A DNA stretch of 64,000 nt. Source: Gordionus sp. m RMFG-2023 (taxonomy: Eukaryota; Nematomorpha; Gordioida; Chordodea; Parachordodidae). This document shows positions 35,571 to 48,049 of the stretch, in pieces. Position 1 is the first letter of the stretch; the number at the start of each line of letters is the position of its first letter. Where the stretch lies: positions 13,091,882 through 13,155,881 of the forward strand of contig NC_088778.1 in NCBI RefSeq assembly GCF_954871325.1, given 5' to 3'. Position numbers and translations under genes: made by a program. Under the pieces are notes generated by a model. The model ran no database searches. It saw only the letters and a list, made by a program, of their open reading frames with translations, and was not told the DNA's origin.

Positions 35571-37482
35571 ATATGAGGTGAATTTTAGTAATTATTATAC
35601 AAGCTTAGATTCAATCCTGGCTGTTCGTTCTAACATATGCATAATCAGGATTTTGCTAAGGGGAGAGGACACTATTAGATTAGTTTTTTCCCCAATAAAT
35701 TTTTTGGAGATATTTAAGATCTCCTATTGCAGGCCATTAGCTCAGTGGCGTCACTAGCCCTCACAATCTCATGGGGCTTAACAAAAATAATGGAGGTATT
35801 CACCACCATACCTTCCATTTTAGGCCCGGGAAAAAGTCGAGTTTTCTTTTCTTATATTTTTTTTTCAAGAAATCTGTATTCTATTTGCCAAATCTTGAGG
35901 CTTACATATTATTATTTTAGTTAAAGCCGTTTTTAAAAATTGACCCAAATCGAGCCGTTATATTACTGTAAACTCTGAATAAATATTCAAATTCTCACTT
36001 GCTAGTATGCTTATATACACACATGTTTTAAAAAATAAATAATGTAAGTAAAACAAATAAAAAAAACATTTTGTTAGCAATGCCAAGATAATATATAATA
36101 AGCCAAAATATTTGTTTATTATAATAAATATCTGAGAGTAATGAATATTTGTGATTGCACATCCCAAATTATAATTATTATTGAGAGTGTTAAATATTTG
36201 TGATTGCACATTGCATATAACAATTATTTTATAAATCAAAGAATGATCAATATTTGCGACTGCGGAATAGAAGCATTATAATAGTAATAAACAATTTTTT
36301 CCTGCACAGCTTCAACAAGTATATTATTTTAATAATGGTTTTGAAATATTCTGCGAGGCAATAAAATTCTTAACAGCTCACATTGACAAAGGGTCATATA
36401 ACATATATAATTGCTTGAAAGGATTTTCTTTGATATAAGGACCAAATGAAGTAATATAATACATCTTGTAATTTGTAAGGGAAAAGCAGCCTTTTTGTAA
36501 AAAAATGAAAATCTTTCTCTTTATAAATTCAAATCATAAAATTGCAATATGATTATTTTTATAAAAATATAAGATAGCCACAGTCTAAAATAAGTGGACC
36601 TAAATATCTTCATTAAAATTTATGAGGAAAGGCTGGCTTAATAGAAAATCAATCCTGGACACCCTTAAGCAAAGATTGTTAAATATTTATGATTGTTTAA
36701 TCTATTATAATAGCAAATAGTGATAGATTTGTGATTGCGGATTAAAAAATGTCGGAATTTAAGCATTATAATAAGTAATAAAATATTTTATTTTTTTCTT
36801 ACACCCCCTCAATTGATAATGATTTTCAAAAATAGCAATAGTTTCTTATCAACTCATTGACAGAAGGTCATGCAACAAATTTAACTCCCTGTAAACATTT
36901 TAAATAATCTATGATAGAAGAGGAACTAATAAGGAAATTTATAGTTCTATCAAAATCAGCCATTCTTGAAGAAGGGAATATACTATATGAAATGTTTAAT
37001 CCATATGATAATATTATGTAGTTAGTTAGAACTTCCTCTTAGAGGACATATTAAAAGCTAGATAAGCAATAATCGAGGGAACAATTGTGGAATATTAAAT
37101 TGGTTTGGTTGAAAGATTATGATCAATCTTTAATGGCATATAGACCTTCAGGCAATGCACATTAGTGCTCACCTAAATAACACTATCAAATTCTCTGCAG
37201 CAAAGAAATTAATCTTAAATTATATAGCTTTACAAACAATCATAGATTTATATTAACAAAGACTGCTCAACGATTAAAAATTACCTTTATAATTGTTTTT
37301 TAATGATTTTAAAGTTAAATATTTCATCTATCTATGAAATTATTTTTTATTATATTTAAATCGTATATAATTATAAATCCCAAGACAAGATATAACATTT
37401 TTCAAAAATATAATATAAAAATAGTTCTTTATATTTTGAAATAATGTTATTCAATAAGATACTTTTTAACCTTATCAAATAT
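35571..37482. other. AT-rich stretch with short interspersed repeats
   Basis: A CAGTGGCGTCACTAGCCC hAT-like end at 35741 has no partner. Between 36130 and 36790 the words AATATTTGTGATTGCACAT and close variants recur at least five times (about 36146, 36195, 36250, 36683, 36728), some with an AAGCATTATAATA tail. This suggests a repeat array or the remains of one element. No gene recognised. Confidence 0.45.
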
Positions 37483-37710
37483 CAGAGACCTGCAGGCCTG
37501 GCCCTAAACCCGGCACGACCCGGGTACATGGACCGGACCATATTTTAATTTTTTAGATATACCCAGCCAGGCCTAAAGATTTTTATTATATGGACTAAAA
37601 AAAAATTTCTAAATATCGAGGTTCAAATATTTTAAAAGTCCATTATTATCTATAAAAATTAAAAATAAATATAATATATTATAAAAAAAAATCCAGGTGG
37701 GGCCTAAAAT
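37483..37710. mobile_element. CCGGGCC-rich MITE (CAGAGACCTGCA family)
   Basis: Begins CAGAGACCTGCAGGCCTGG, CCCTAAACCCGG, then GACCCGGGTAC. The right end is eroded, with only TCCAGGTGGGGCC left. No coding capacity. Confidence 0.6.
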
Positions 37711-37761
37711 AAAGACATGACATTAATAAAAATTCTGCGTGATCAGATAAATTAGTAGAAA

Positions 37762-39327
37762 TTAAGCGCGTACGCAAAAATTTTCTGGGGGGGGGGGGGG
37801 GGGGGGTGGGGGGGGGTAAAATTAATTTTTTTTTAAGATAAAATTATTGTTATTAAAAAAAATCAAGCATAAATTTATTAGGACTAATAACTATTTCTAA
37901 TACACAATTTTAAATTAATATGAATTATAAAAAATTAAATATATAAACCGGCATATAAAAATCTATAATAAATGTGAAAAAATATTAAACGGATATAACC
38001 GGCGGCATATGAAAAACTATAAAATAAATGTGATATAAAATATTTAGTGGATATAACCAGCATATGATATGAATCACTATAAAATAAATGATCCAAAATA
38101 AAAATTTTAATTTTTTGAGCCTTTAAAATTTATATATAAATAAAAAAAATTAATATTGGAAATATAAATTAATACACAAGTTTATTATATAAAATATTCA
38201 TGAAAAAATATATAACACATTGCACAAAAAATATTATTAATAAGCATATTTATATATTTATAATGTTAAATCCAATTTTCGTTGGGATTGAGCTAATTTT
38301 TCAATTATCTCATCCGTGCTTGGCGTAAAATGATTATGAATATTCAAAAGGGCCAAACCGTTCAATCTATTTTCAGAAATTGTACTTCTCTTAGGTATGT
38401 TTTTATTCTTCTTTTCATTAGTTGCAAAACTAATGGTTGCTAATATATATTATAATGTTAATACATTAGGAAAATAATCTAAAAGATCTTTGAAATGATG
38501 CAAAGCATCCATAGCATTTTTTGGGACTATATCAACCAAATGTTTTATAGCATAGTTGGCATTCAGCAAATAAGGCAGTATAAGATACTTTAACATCTTC
38601 ATGATAAGAATCTGCCAAATATTTCATTTTTTTCTATCGCCATCTGAAAAAGGTTGGGAAGGCTTTTGTGGAAGTAAAATCTGGAGATTGGTAAGTGCTG
38701 CCTGATGAATTAAAAACCGTTCAAGACATTTATTTTATAATACTCTTCTACTAACCCTATATTAATGTTTGGACGGTAAGCTAGCCTTGCTGCAAGTCGG
38801 GGAAGACAAATCTTAAACTCGTATAGCTTGGCTTTTGACCCAACAATAACATATAAGATATTAAATTCTTCATCAACACTAGCCCTAATTTCCTTGAGTT
38901 CTAATAAAATGCTCTCCGCTATTCTCGTCGTCTCAATCAAGTCAATGTCATGTTTTTGAAAAGTATTACATAAAATAGTTTTATAATTAAATCATTTATT
39001 AATGCATTCTAATGATAAAAAAAATTGGTTTAAGTATTGAAGCCAATAACTTGCTTGCTTCTGAGGAAATATCTCTTTCAGACCATTATGATATTCCACC
39101 AGTAAGAGCACTAATAATCTTTAAATCAAAATTAATTGATAAAATAACAGTAAATGGATAAATAAATATAATTAAATATATTTAAAAAGAAAGAGATAGG
39201 AATAAATATTATAAAATATAAATTAATATAAACAATAATATTTTTGAAAAATATATACGGCATCAGTATTTTTTGGTTTGGTGGAGGGGGGGGGTTTGTC
39301 CCCCTGCTCCCTCCTTTATCTACTTAA
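37762..39327 (-). mobile_element. hAT-like element with G-run ends and transposase remains
   Basis: The left part has GCGCGTACGCAAAAATTTTC (a mutated version of the GGCGTAGCCAGGATTTTC end) followed by G20-T-G9 (37787-37816). The right part has GGAGGGGGGGGG and CCCCCTGCTCCC. On the minus strand transposase pieces remain. The ORF 38710-38940 reads EIRASVDEEFNILYVIVGS then ICLPRLAARLAYRPN, like the hAT/ZMYM-type transposases. Lower down at 38275-38400, RSTISENRLNGLALLNIHNH matches their C-terminal end. Exact borders and target duplication could not be set. Confidence 0.65.
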
Positions 39328-39330
39328 ATA

Positions 39331-39676
39331 GAGTCATAAAATGGTAAAACCAAAACGTAAGTTCCTTAATAAAAATGAGATTACAATATTATTTTTGAAT
39401 GAAATTAATGATATAATTGTCATATACTCTGAGGATATATGAAGTGGCGAATAGTAAAAAAAAAAGAAACGAGAAGACATGTGAACAATTTTTATATATA
39501 AATTCGTTATTTATTTTTTTTACTTTGTAGAATTTGAATATTTTTAATCATAGTGCATAAACTCGTATAAAACCAAAGATCATAGGATTTATGCGAGCTT
39601 GTGTTTTCAAACATCCTCGCAAAAACTTTCATTTTTTATTATTTATATTTATGAGAGGAGGGAATTTTTTAACTGC
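39331..39676. other. AT-rich spacer with flank repeat of the next hAT
   Basis: No gene. The segment at 39585-39650 (AGGATTTATGCGAGCTTGTG, TTTCATTTTTTATTATTTA) recurs in direct orientation at 41662-41728, just beyond the other side of the hAT at 39685-41639. Confidence 0.55.
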
Positions 39677-39684
39677 CTCATATG

Positions 39685-41639
39685 TAGACCTGTACGCCGA
39701 TGTCTCAATCGACGGCGGCGTTATTTTTTAATTTTTTTATCGGCGTTCGGCGGCGGAGCAATATTTATTTAAAAATATTTTAATTTATAAATCACTGTAT
39801 TTTTTAATGAATTTAATTTATAATCAAAGTATTATTTTTTTTATAATTTATTTGTGCGCTCTTTTCTTACACATTATTAACATAGTTTAATTCATTTCTT
39901 AAATTATTTCCTCTGTCATTCCAATTTAAATTTATGTATTTTCTCATTCTCAGAAATAAACTATGGAATTGCATTTTTACTCAGATCAAAGTCACATAAA
40001 CAACACATATTAGTAATATTCTATTGATTTTTATTATAACAAATTAAAATATAAATTTGGAATGCAAGCAATATATAAAGTATAAAATATAATAAATCAG
40101 AATTCAGATTCAGAAAAATATAATTGTCATGAATAAATAGTATTTTAACAAGATTCGTGGGACATAAAGAAGTCCTTTTTGCATTGAGTATAAATCCAAC
40201 AATGGAAAAAATTCTTTTGTAGGTATACAAAGAACCTTCCTAGCTAAATAAGCAAGCCTAGGAAGTTCCCATCGCTTTTTCTTTCAAAAGGTTGTGAATC
40301 CTCTTCTGGGATATTATGTTGGCTGAGCAAAATATGACATTCATTACTAATGTTTTTATAATCTTTGCTTGGAAGAGAATGTTCACGAGCTATTTTAGCT
40401 GTATAGTAACTGATGCTTGCCCATTATCTTCAACTTGAATTATTCTGTGTAATTCTATCATCTAAAAGTTATAAATGTATAATTAAAAATTGCAATGATG
40501 TCGTAAAATTCGAATTTAAATATTCTGAAACAATTCTAAGATTTTGAAATCTGGGATCAAATAGAGTCGATAATATCTAATGTTTAAAATATCATTTTAT
40601 TAATAAAAATATAAAATAACTTGAAGTTCAGTAATGGAAAACCTATGGTCAAACTTTCATATTTTCTTTTAGGCAAATAATATCTGAGCAATCAGATCTA
40701 TTGCTTTAGGGTTTCTATTTCACTGCGAAATAATAACCCTAAGTTTATTGACGATCCCTTTTGGGAGGAAAATATTTCACCGACTCTCTGGGATTTAAAA
40801 TTGCGTAAAGCTCATCAATCATATCCCATTTATTATTAAAGAGTTTTAAGGATTGTTTTCCTATTTTATTTAGAACCTTATTTATAGGAATTTTGTTTAC
40901 ACTACGAACACTTTCTAGCATAACTAATATGCTTTAGCAGCGGGAAGGGCAATTTAATTTTAATGTTTTTGTATTAATTAGATTGGTTGGTTTATCCGAT
41001 TCATCAGACATATCAAAATGGTCATCAAAGTATGGATCAGATCCACCAATATCCATGATATGACCTGTCTAAAAATTGACTGCAGACATTTACGATGCTC
41101 TTCCTCAATTTCACATTCCAACTCGATATCTGAGGGCTGAAATAATTTCTCTAATTTTTTTAATGAGAATATCAATAAAATGGATTATGTTTATCCGAAT
41201 CTTCCTAATCTTTTTTCTCTAATTTTAAGCAAGGTCACAATAAATATTGCTTTTCTTATTTTCATTCTTTAAAAAAGATTTCCAAATTACCTCCAGTCAT
41301 AACTTGATTAATGATTAGTAGGAAAGTTGTTATTTCAGAATTGTATATAGGGTAGTTTAAAACGTGCAAGTCCATAAAAATAATTAATATGTATTGTTTG
41401 TGGAAATGAAATACGATGTATGAATATATGTAAATGATATACACTATTCTATTATATATAGCAATAGAATACAATTCATTTGTTAATTTTTTTTAATGTT
41501 AATATTCAAATTTAAATAATAATAATTTAATATATATATAATTAAACAGCATTCTAAAAATTATACACGCCGCGCTGCCGCCTTAAAGATCTCAATCCGC
41601 GGTTGTTCCGGCGTGAATAAAAATGCCGGCGGAGGTCTA
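39685..41639 (-). mobile_element. hAT DNA transposon, copy 2 of family A, degraded
   Basis: Aligns along its whole length with the copy at 2225-4223. Ends TAGACCTGTACGCCGATG and, inverted, TAGACCTCCGCCGGC. Flanking 8-mers ctcatatg and ctcacata match at 6 of 8. The transposase C-terminal region survives only in short minus-strand pieces (40978-41175 and around 40150-40500), more broken than copy 1. Numerous small indels separate the copies. Confidence 0.82.
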
Positions 41640-41647
41640 CTCACATA

Positions 41648-42720
41648 TAAAATAAGGATCAAGGATTTAAGCGAGCTTGTGTTTTTAAACATGCTGGTTA
41701 TAACACTTTTATTTTTTATTATTTTTAAAAAAAATTGTATTGTTTGTAAAAAACTTGTGCCATTTGAAACAATCATTTGGAATTCATTTTTTTTATTATC
41801 AGAAATGAAAAATATTTATATATTTGAAGTCATCAATGATGTGAATATCGATTTATTATATGTTTTGGAATAAAATTGACATAACCATATTTATTATTTT
41901 AAAAATATATATATATATTTAAACAATAATTTGGAATTCATTTTTATTCCATATAAGTAAAAATTGGCGTGAAATTAAATACATTTATGACATTTAAAAA
42001 ATAATGCATTTTAAAAAATTGAACATTAAAATTTTGATTTTATTGGTATTTTATTTATATTAGAAAATAAACATAATTGAAGTTTTGAAAAAAGCAAGCA
42101 AACTTTGGAGGAAAAGATCTACCCCTATATTTTATTTATAAGATTTATTTAAAAATTATTAGTTATGGTTAAGCTGTATTGTCTTGTTCTTGTTGGTTAA
42201 CTTCTTGGTAAGGTTTGTAAGGTCTAAATGCAGCTATGCGGGTATATAATTCTGATAGTGTCAAATTTATTGTAAGTCTCTTAATATTTTATTTGCAATA
42301 TTCGATTTATAATTTATTATATATATATACTGGTCTTTGGTCTCTTTTTTTAATTCTATGTTCGAATAACAAACCACCCATTTCTAATATATTATTCCTT
42401 TTCTTTTATTGTTGGTAAATATAATATTTTATTTTATAGCAAAAATATGTATATACTTGTCTTTGGTTACCTTCAGAGCAATTTAATTTGTCGCCTAATT
42501 GTACATCCTTCCCCTTTTTAGCTGTATTAAATATAGGATAATCTTTAGTTTTAAGTATTGAATAAAAAATGCATATAAACTATTTTCAAAATAATCGGCA
42601 TCGGCGGATCTAGGGTGAAGGTTTTGGGAGTCTTAAATCATAACCTCTCCCTTAAAAAGGTTTTTCTAAAAACTCTCAAATTTGAAAGGGAGAAAAATTT
42701 GAATTTATATAAAGATTCCA
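41648..42720. other. AT-rich stretch without a gene
   Basis: Holds the second flank repeat (41662-41728). Several short ORFs here are AT-rich and have no family resemblance. Confidence 0.4.
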
Positions 42721-42721
42721 T

Positions 42722-43315
42722 GTCAATTCAGCGAAAATTTTATCGCGAAACACTTTTTCGCGAAACTTTTATCGCGAATGTCGTTTATCGCGAATGGATT
42801 TTATAGCGAAACTTTTATCGCGAATCCATAATAGCGAATACTATTCCGCGAATGCAATATCGCGAAACAAATATCGCGAATTTTTTATAGCGAAACCTTT
42901 ATCGCGAAACCTTTATAGCGAAGACATTACCGCGAATACAATATAGCGAAACAAATATCGCGAATTTTTTATAGCGAAACTTTTATCGCAAAACCTTTAA
43001 TGCGAATACATTACCGCGAAACTTTTATCGCGAATCAATAATCGCGAAAATTTTATAGCGAAACTTTTATCGCGAAACATTTTAAGCGAATACATTACCG
43101 CGAAACTTTTATCGCGAATCAATAATCGCGAAAATTTTATAGCGAAACCTTTATCGCGAAACCTTTAAAGCGAATACATTACCGCGAAACTTTAATCGCG
43201 AAAATTTTATAGCGAAATTATTATCGCGAAACCCAAATCGCGAAGACAATGTAGCGACAATTATTTCGCGAAACATATATCGCGAAGATATTATAGAGAA
43301 TTTAATATCGCGGTA
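42722..43315. repeat. Hierarchical tandem array: 14-bp monomers in 84-bp repeats
   Basis: Built of 14-bp monomers of consensus TTATMGCGAAACTT. Six monomers form an 84-bp higher-order unit: the marker TTACCGCGAA recurs at 42927, 43011, 43095 and 43179, exactly 84 bp apart. The left edge GTCAATTCAGCGAAA is shared, inverted, with the right edge of the array at 53150-53795. The CpG-rich CGCGAA core stands out in AT-rich DNA. No transcription unit or transposase is associated. The short ORFs across it are repeat translations. Confidence 0.93.
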
Positions 43316-43678
43316 ATTGCTAATAATGACTAATTTATTTTGAATCATTTTTTTATAATTATATTATTTGAATAATATTTTTTTAATTCACATAGTTTGT
43401 AATTTTCTTATAACCTTAAAAATTTTTTACAATGATTAATTAACTTAGACTGGTTTATGAAATTTGTTATTGAAATACACTTTTTTCGCTATCCTATCCT
43501 TTCCTTCGAAGTTCTTATTTTATAATAATCGCGCACAAGGAACTCAGCTTTATCAATATATTAATCATTGAGTTTATTAGTTAAATCTTGATATTTATTG
43601 GCGAAATTGATATCTGGGTAGCATTCCTATTTATTGTCTGATGACTTAATATTTATAAATTTATCAATCAATTTTGGC

Positions 43679-44295
43679 CAGGGTTAGCAAGTCAGTCAAA
43701 TGACTAGATTTTGACGGGTCAATTGAACGGGAGAATATTTGACCTGGTCAAGTGGTCATATATTCTATAAGATCTGAATATAAAAATATGTTTGAAAAAG
43801 AAAAAACAATATAAATACATGTGAAATGTAATCACAATGCTTATTGAGTTCCTAATATTAAGGAGAGCATTTTAATCATAGTGAATTTAATGAAGTATGT
43901 AATATAATAAAAGAATTAGGCATACAAGGTGGTGATCAAAATATTTCAAGCTATATCATAAATTTCAGAAATAAAAGCGGCTTGTTTAATAGAAAATCAT
44001 GGGGATAGCAGTAACTTTCATAAGAAACAATCAGATTTCAAACTCAAGCAGTGGAATTAGCTTTGACCACCATGGCCATTAAGAGAAGTGACATTACTAA
44101 CAATTTCTTGATCTACTTTTTCTTCAGAAAGAAATTGGTCTATTTGTGTCAATAATCTTACTAAAACAGAAATCGATTGAAGATTTAGACAAAAAGAAAA
44201 TTGATTAAAAAATATTAAAGAAAATGATGATATTCAATATAAAATAATATTTATTTGATTTTAACTATATTTGATCGGTCAAATGCACAACCGTG
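43679..44295. mobile_element. hAT-like non-autonomous element, 617 bp
   Basis: Ends CAGGGTTAGCAAGTCAGTC and, inverted, CACGGTTGTGCATTTGACC. Flanking 8-mers attttggc (43671-43678) and gttttggc (44296-44303) match at 7 of 8. Subterminal GTCAAATGAC words occur at both ends. A central stretch with ATTTCAGAAATAAAAGCGGC resembles part of the region near 36600. No intact ORF. Confidence 0.7.
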
Positions 44296-44303
44296 GTTTT
44301 GGC

Positions 44304-44797
44304 AGTCACTATTCTTAAACAGTGTAGATGAATAAAGTCTACAACATTACTGATTAGAATATCAATTTTGAATGGCAATTCAAAAATAAATTACATCTAA
44401 GTGAAATAAGGGATTTCCCCAATTTAAAATATTTATTAATTTTATTATTTTCAATCTTTATAGATATCTTTTTATCTTTTCTGTTTATTTGAAGGGGGGG
44501 GGGGAGGGGGCGTGATAAAATTTTTAGTTTAATAACTCGGCATTAATTTAAATATAATATTTTGATATGGGTTCTTATTGAATCTTAAATAATTTTAAAA
44601 TATAATAAAAAAAATAGCTACACTAAAAATTAACAAATAATTAATGACATATTTGATAAAATATAACTATTTTTAAAAAAAAGTATTGCCGAAATTTAAA
44701 AAAAAAAATTTTCCCGTCTGGCTGGTGCCATTCCTTTGGTTATAAATTATAAATATTTTCGCCATTCTTTCCTCTTTATTTCGGAGTCTTATAAAAT
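44304..44797. promoter_or_regulatory. Upstream region of the MULE-like gene, possible TATA box
   Basis: A run of G (GGGGGGGGGGGAGGGGG, about 44496-44512) lies about 290 bp upstream. The sequence GGTTATAAATTATAAATA at about 44738-44755 could serve as a TATA element 45-60 bp before the ATG. No terminal inverted repeat was recognised here. Confidence 0.25.
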
Positions 44798-45271
44798 ATG
44801 TTATCAAGCAAAAATAAGGAGATCTTATCCTTTAAAAATTATTTGTTCCGCCTGGATAAAGTAGTCTCAGATACTAATTATTATAGATGTATCAATCAGG
44901 ATATTTTTAAATGTCCCGTACGACTCACAAAAAAAAATGGTAAGATAAAAGATAATAATGAAATACACAATCATCCAGAAAATCCAATCGAAATGGAAAC
45001 CAAGAAAATAATCAATTCAATTAAAAATGAAGCTTTGAATAATACTATGGAAACTCCAAACTTTATTGTGGCGAAACACGTATCTCAATTAAGTGATTCT
45101 ATATCAATGGCACTACCATCACCGAATCTTATGAAACGTATAATTCACCGAACGCGGAGTTCAAACAGTTTTGCACCTCCGAATCCTAGCAGCCTTATTG
45201 AGCTGGTAATTCCGCATGAATATTCAATTACGGATAAATATGAGGATTTCATACTTCATGATGATGGTCCG
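44798..45271 (+). CDS. MULE-like gene exon 1 (FLYWCH domain)
   Basis: 158 codons. Starts MLSSKNKEILSFKNYLFRLD; contains the FLYWCH zinc ligands and the linker up to DDGP. The donor is GTAAGA. Confidence 0.88.
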
Positions 45272-46381
45272 GTAAGATTTTCTATAAATTTTTTGAACAA
45301 ATATAACTAAATCCTTCATTTTTGTTGCGATAAGCTGCCCGATAAGAAACACTTTATTATAATTGCTTATTTATTTATCATGTGTGTCAGGTTCCCGACC
45401 GTGTTATCATATTTGGAACAAGAAAAAATTTGGACTTCTTAGCTTCATGCGAACATTGGCTTTCTGATGGTACATTTAAATCGTCGCCACCTTTATTTAT
45501 GCAAATTTATACAATTCATGGGATTAGAAATAATAATGTTTTACCTCTCATATATATATTGACCAATAGAAAGGATTATGAAACTTATAAAAGAATATTT
45601 ACTATTATAGGTGACAACTTAATATCAACTCCAAAAAAAATTATGACGGATTTTGAAATGGCCAGTGTAAAAGCTTTCAATGAAGTGTTTCCCAATTCGC
45701 AACACAAATGTTGCTATTTCCATTTTGGCCAATCCTTTTGGCGAAACATTCAAAAATATCCAGAAATATCGCATAAATATAAAACAGATGTAGAATTTAA
45801 TATACAACTTAGAATGATGGTTTGTTTGGCGTTTGTGCCACCCTTAAATGTAGTTGAAACATTTGAATTACTAATAAACTCCGAATTTTATTCTAATAAT
45901 CAATTGTTACTTCAGCCTCTAATTGAAACTTTTGAAAAAGCTTATATTGGTAAAACGTTTGGAAGAGGCAGACTACCTGCTTTGTTTAATATTGAACTCT
46001 GGAATTGTTACCAATCAACACTGAACGGGGAAGCGAAAACCAACAACGCGGTTGAAGGGTGGCATAGATGCTTCAGTTCCCTCCTAACAAGTTACCATCC
46101 AAACATGTGGAAATTTATATCAAGTTATCTATATATAAAATGATTTAAAAAGTATAAAGATTTACTAATAAACTATATAATTTTACCTAGGCTTAAAAAA
46201 ACAACAAGGGTTGACAGAGTTAAAAATTGCTCAATATAATTCTGGTGAAACACCCTCTACCCCGAGAAAAAAATATCGAAATCTACATGCGAGAATAGTA
46301 ACAATTGTTTCTGACTTCGAAAATCGATCAAGATTAGATTATCTTAAAGGAATCGCTATTAATATAACATTGAATGTTTAA
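44798..46381 (+). CDS. FLYWCH-MULE transposase-like protein, three exons, apparently intact
   Basis: Three exons (44798-45271, 45391-46123, 46191-46381) join in phase through GT-AG introns of 119 and 67 bp to give 465 residues and a stop. Residues 10-60 form a FLYWCH-type zinc-binding domain with Cys31, Cys39, His57 and His59. Residues about 160-400 are a MULE (Mutator-like) DDE domain: WLSDGTFKSSP (Asp184), IMTDFEMASV (Asp245), CCYFHF, and NNAVEGWHRCF (Glu380). The C-terminal helix ends RSRLDYLKGIAINITLNV. All expected catalytic positions are present and no internal stop is seen. Such genes are either young transposons or host genes derived from them. I found no terminal repeats around it, which leans to a single-copy host gene, but this is inference. 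Confidence 0.88.
45391..46123 (+). CDS. MULE-like gene exon 2 (DDE domain)
   Basis: Starts VPDRVIIFGTRKNLDFLASC after acceptor TGTGTCAG. Carries both catalytic Asp and the Glu. Ends in phase 1 after FIS at donor GTTATC. Confidence 0.9.
46191..46381 (+). CDS. MULE-like gene exon 3 (C-terminal helix)
   Basis: Starts LKKQQGLTELKIAQYNSGE after acceptor TTACCTAG. Ends INITLNV and TAA at 46379-46381. The family-typical LKKEQ..TE.KI.Q motif supports the splice. Confidence 0.85.
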
Positions 46382-47779
46382 TTTTTTAAATTCTTATCTA
46401 CAATAATAAAAATTTTGTTTGTTTTTATATAATAGTCTCAAAATTTTTATATTTTCATTATTTTTTTGTGACAAAAATATAGGATACTTTGGTATAAAAT
46501 TTAGCTGGTTACTTAAGACTCATTCATCAAGATATAGATTTTATGAGGGTATTTACAAATTCTTTTATATGTGTGGGACACATTCTTTATCTACCACATC
46601 AATCCCACGATTAATATTTCAAAAATAACTACCTTTCGTCATGCATTATAAAATTATTTTAAAATTCATATTCCTAGCCCTTGAGTCATATAGTTGTTTC
46701 CCCTTACAAATATGATCATTTTTGAAGCAACATTATTAGAAAAGTACTATTAAAATAATACTCAAGTATTACACTAAAGGGCAAAGTTTAAAACGAGGAT
46801 TACATTTTCCTTTTATTTATTAAAGCATATAAATTTATATCGGGGTGTTTTTGTCAGATTTTTTTTCCATGGTTATTTTTAACCAGTCTTTGTTCAAATC
46901 AGTGATTCTTTTAAAAATTTACACTTCAGTTATATATTTAACAAACAAACCTATTGGTTTAGACGATATGTTATGACAATGCTCTACTTTCATATTCAAT
47001 AAAAAAAAATTATTTTTTAAATAAATGATATCAACCCTCTCAAAACTTTTAACCTCCTGCCAAATATAAATAATTTTAAAAAAAAATACCTTTCACCACT
47101 TTCCAATTTTTCAAATAATGATAATTATTTCATAACTAACTATCCCCCCTCTAATTTCAATGATGCTCCTCTAATGAGTTCGCAGTTCAAGTTACGATAT
47201 TGACCTTGCTATAAAAATTTGGGAAAAAATTGGTTGTATTAATTTTGTTATATAGCTTTAAAATTCCTTAAGGTTATTAATTATTTAAATATTGGAATTT
47301 GGTTAAATTTTTTTAATATACTATATTTTCATTTGATTTGATAACAATGTAAATGAGCTTGGGTGGCTTCATGTCATGTCATGAATAATAAAATTAAAAT
47401 ACATCATTTTTTTTTGGTTATATTTTTTAAAAATTATTTTCTAAATTTTTTTTATTAATAGCTCAACCTATTCGCGGCTTGATGAAAATAATTAGCTATC
47501 CTAATTGATTTTACCATAACCAATCCATCTCATTTTGATATAACATTTTCCAAAGTTGCCGCAAGTTATGTCATCTGTCGGAAAAGTTTCCAAGCTTAAT
47601 TTTCTTTTGTATAAAATATCGAGTTAGCCTTTTATCTTTATCCTCATATTTTGAAATAAGGAAAAAAGTTGATTTTATAAATAATGATAATTTCATTTAA
47701 TTTTTTTATTATAATTGCTTTCTTTAGATTCTTTGTTCAATCTAAATTTGATAATTTTTAAAATTCTAATAACTTTTGG
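46382..47779. other. AT-rich stretch without a gene
   Basis: No exon or element end recognised. The 69-codon ORF at 46419-46628 is AT-driven and unlike any family I know. Confidence 0.4.
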
Positions 47780-48049
47780 TTCATACTCAGGGTTGCCAGG
47801 TCAAAATTTTCAAATTGAGGGAGATGTGGGAGAAACATGAAAATTGCGGTAGAAATATAAAAATTACTAAAAAAATTTTTTTTGCTGGCGGCCTTCGGCC
47901 GGGATTTTGAATTGATTTAATTATCCGCCTATTATTTTTTATAATTAGTTATATAAATACAAAGTCGGTAACTATTTTTCAAAATACAATAAAATCTTGA
48001 TTTATTAAATTATATTAATTTATAAAAAAAACCAACGATCTTTTTTAAA

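Noticed and set aside
35735-35760. tRNA-like A-box TTAGCTCAGTGGC
   Set aside because: No B-box follows at the right distance and no cloverleaf forms; the CAGTGGCG word fits a hAT end better.
42722-43315. CRISPR-like array of short repeats
   Set aside because: The units are contiguous 14-mers with no unique spacers, and the window is clearly eukaryotic.
44490-44515. G-rich run as a delimiting end of a transposon around the MULE-like gene
   Set aside because: No matching inverted end was found beyond 46381, and no target duplication; left as an unassigned G run.
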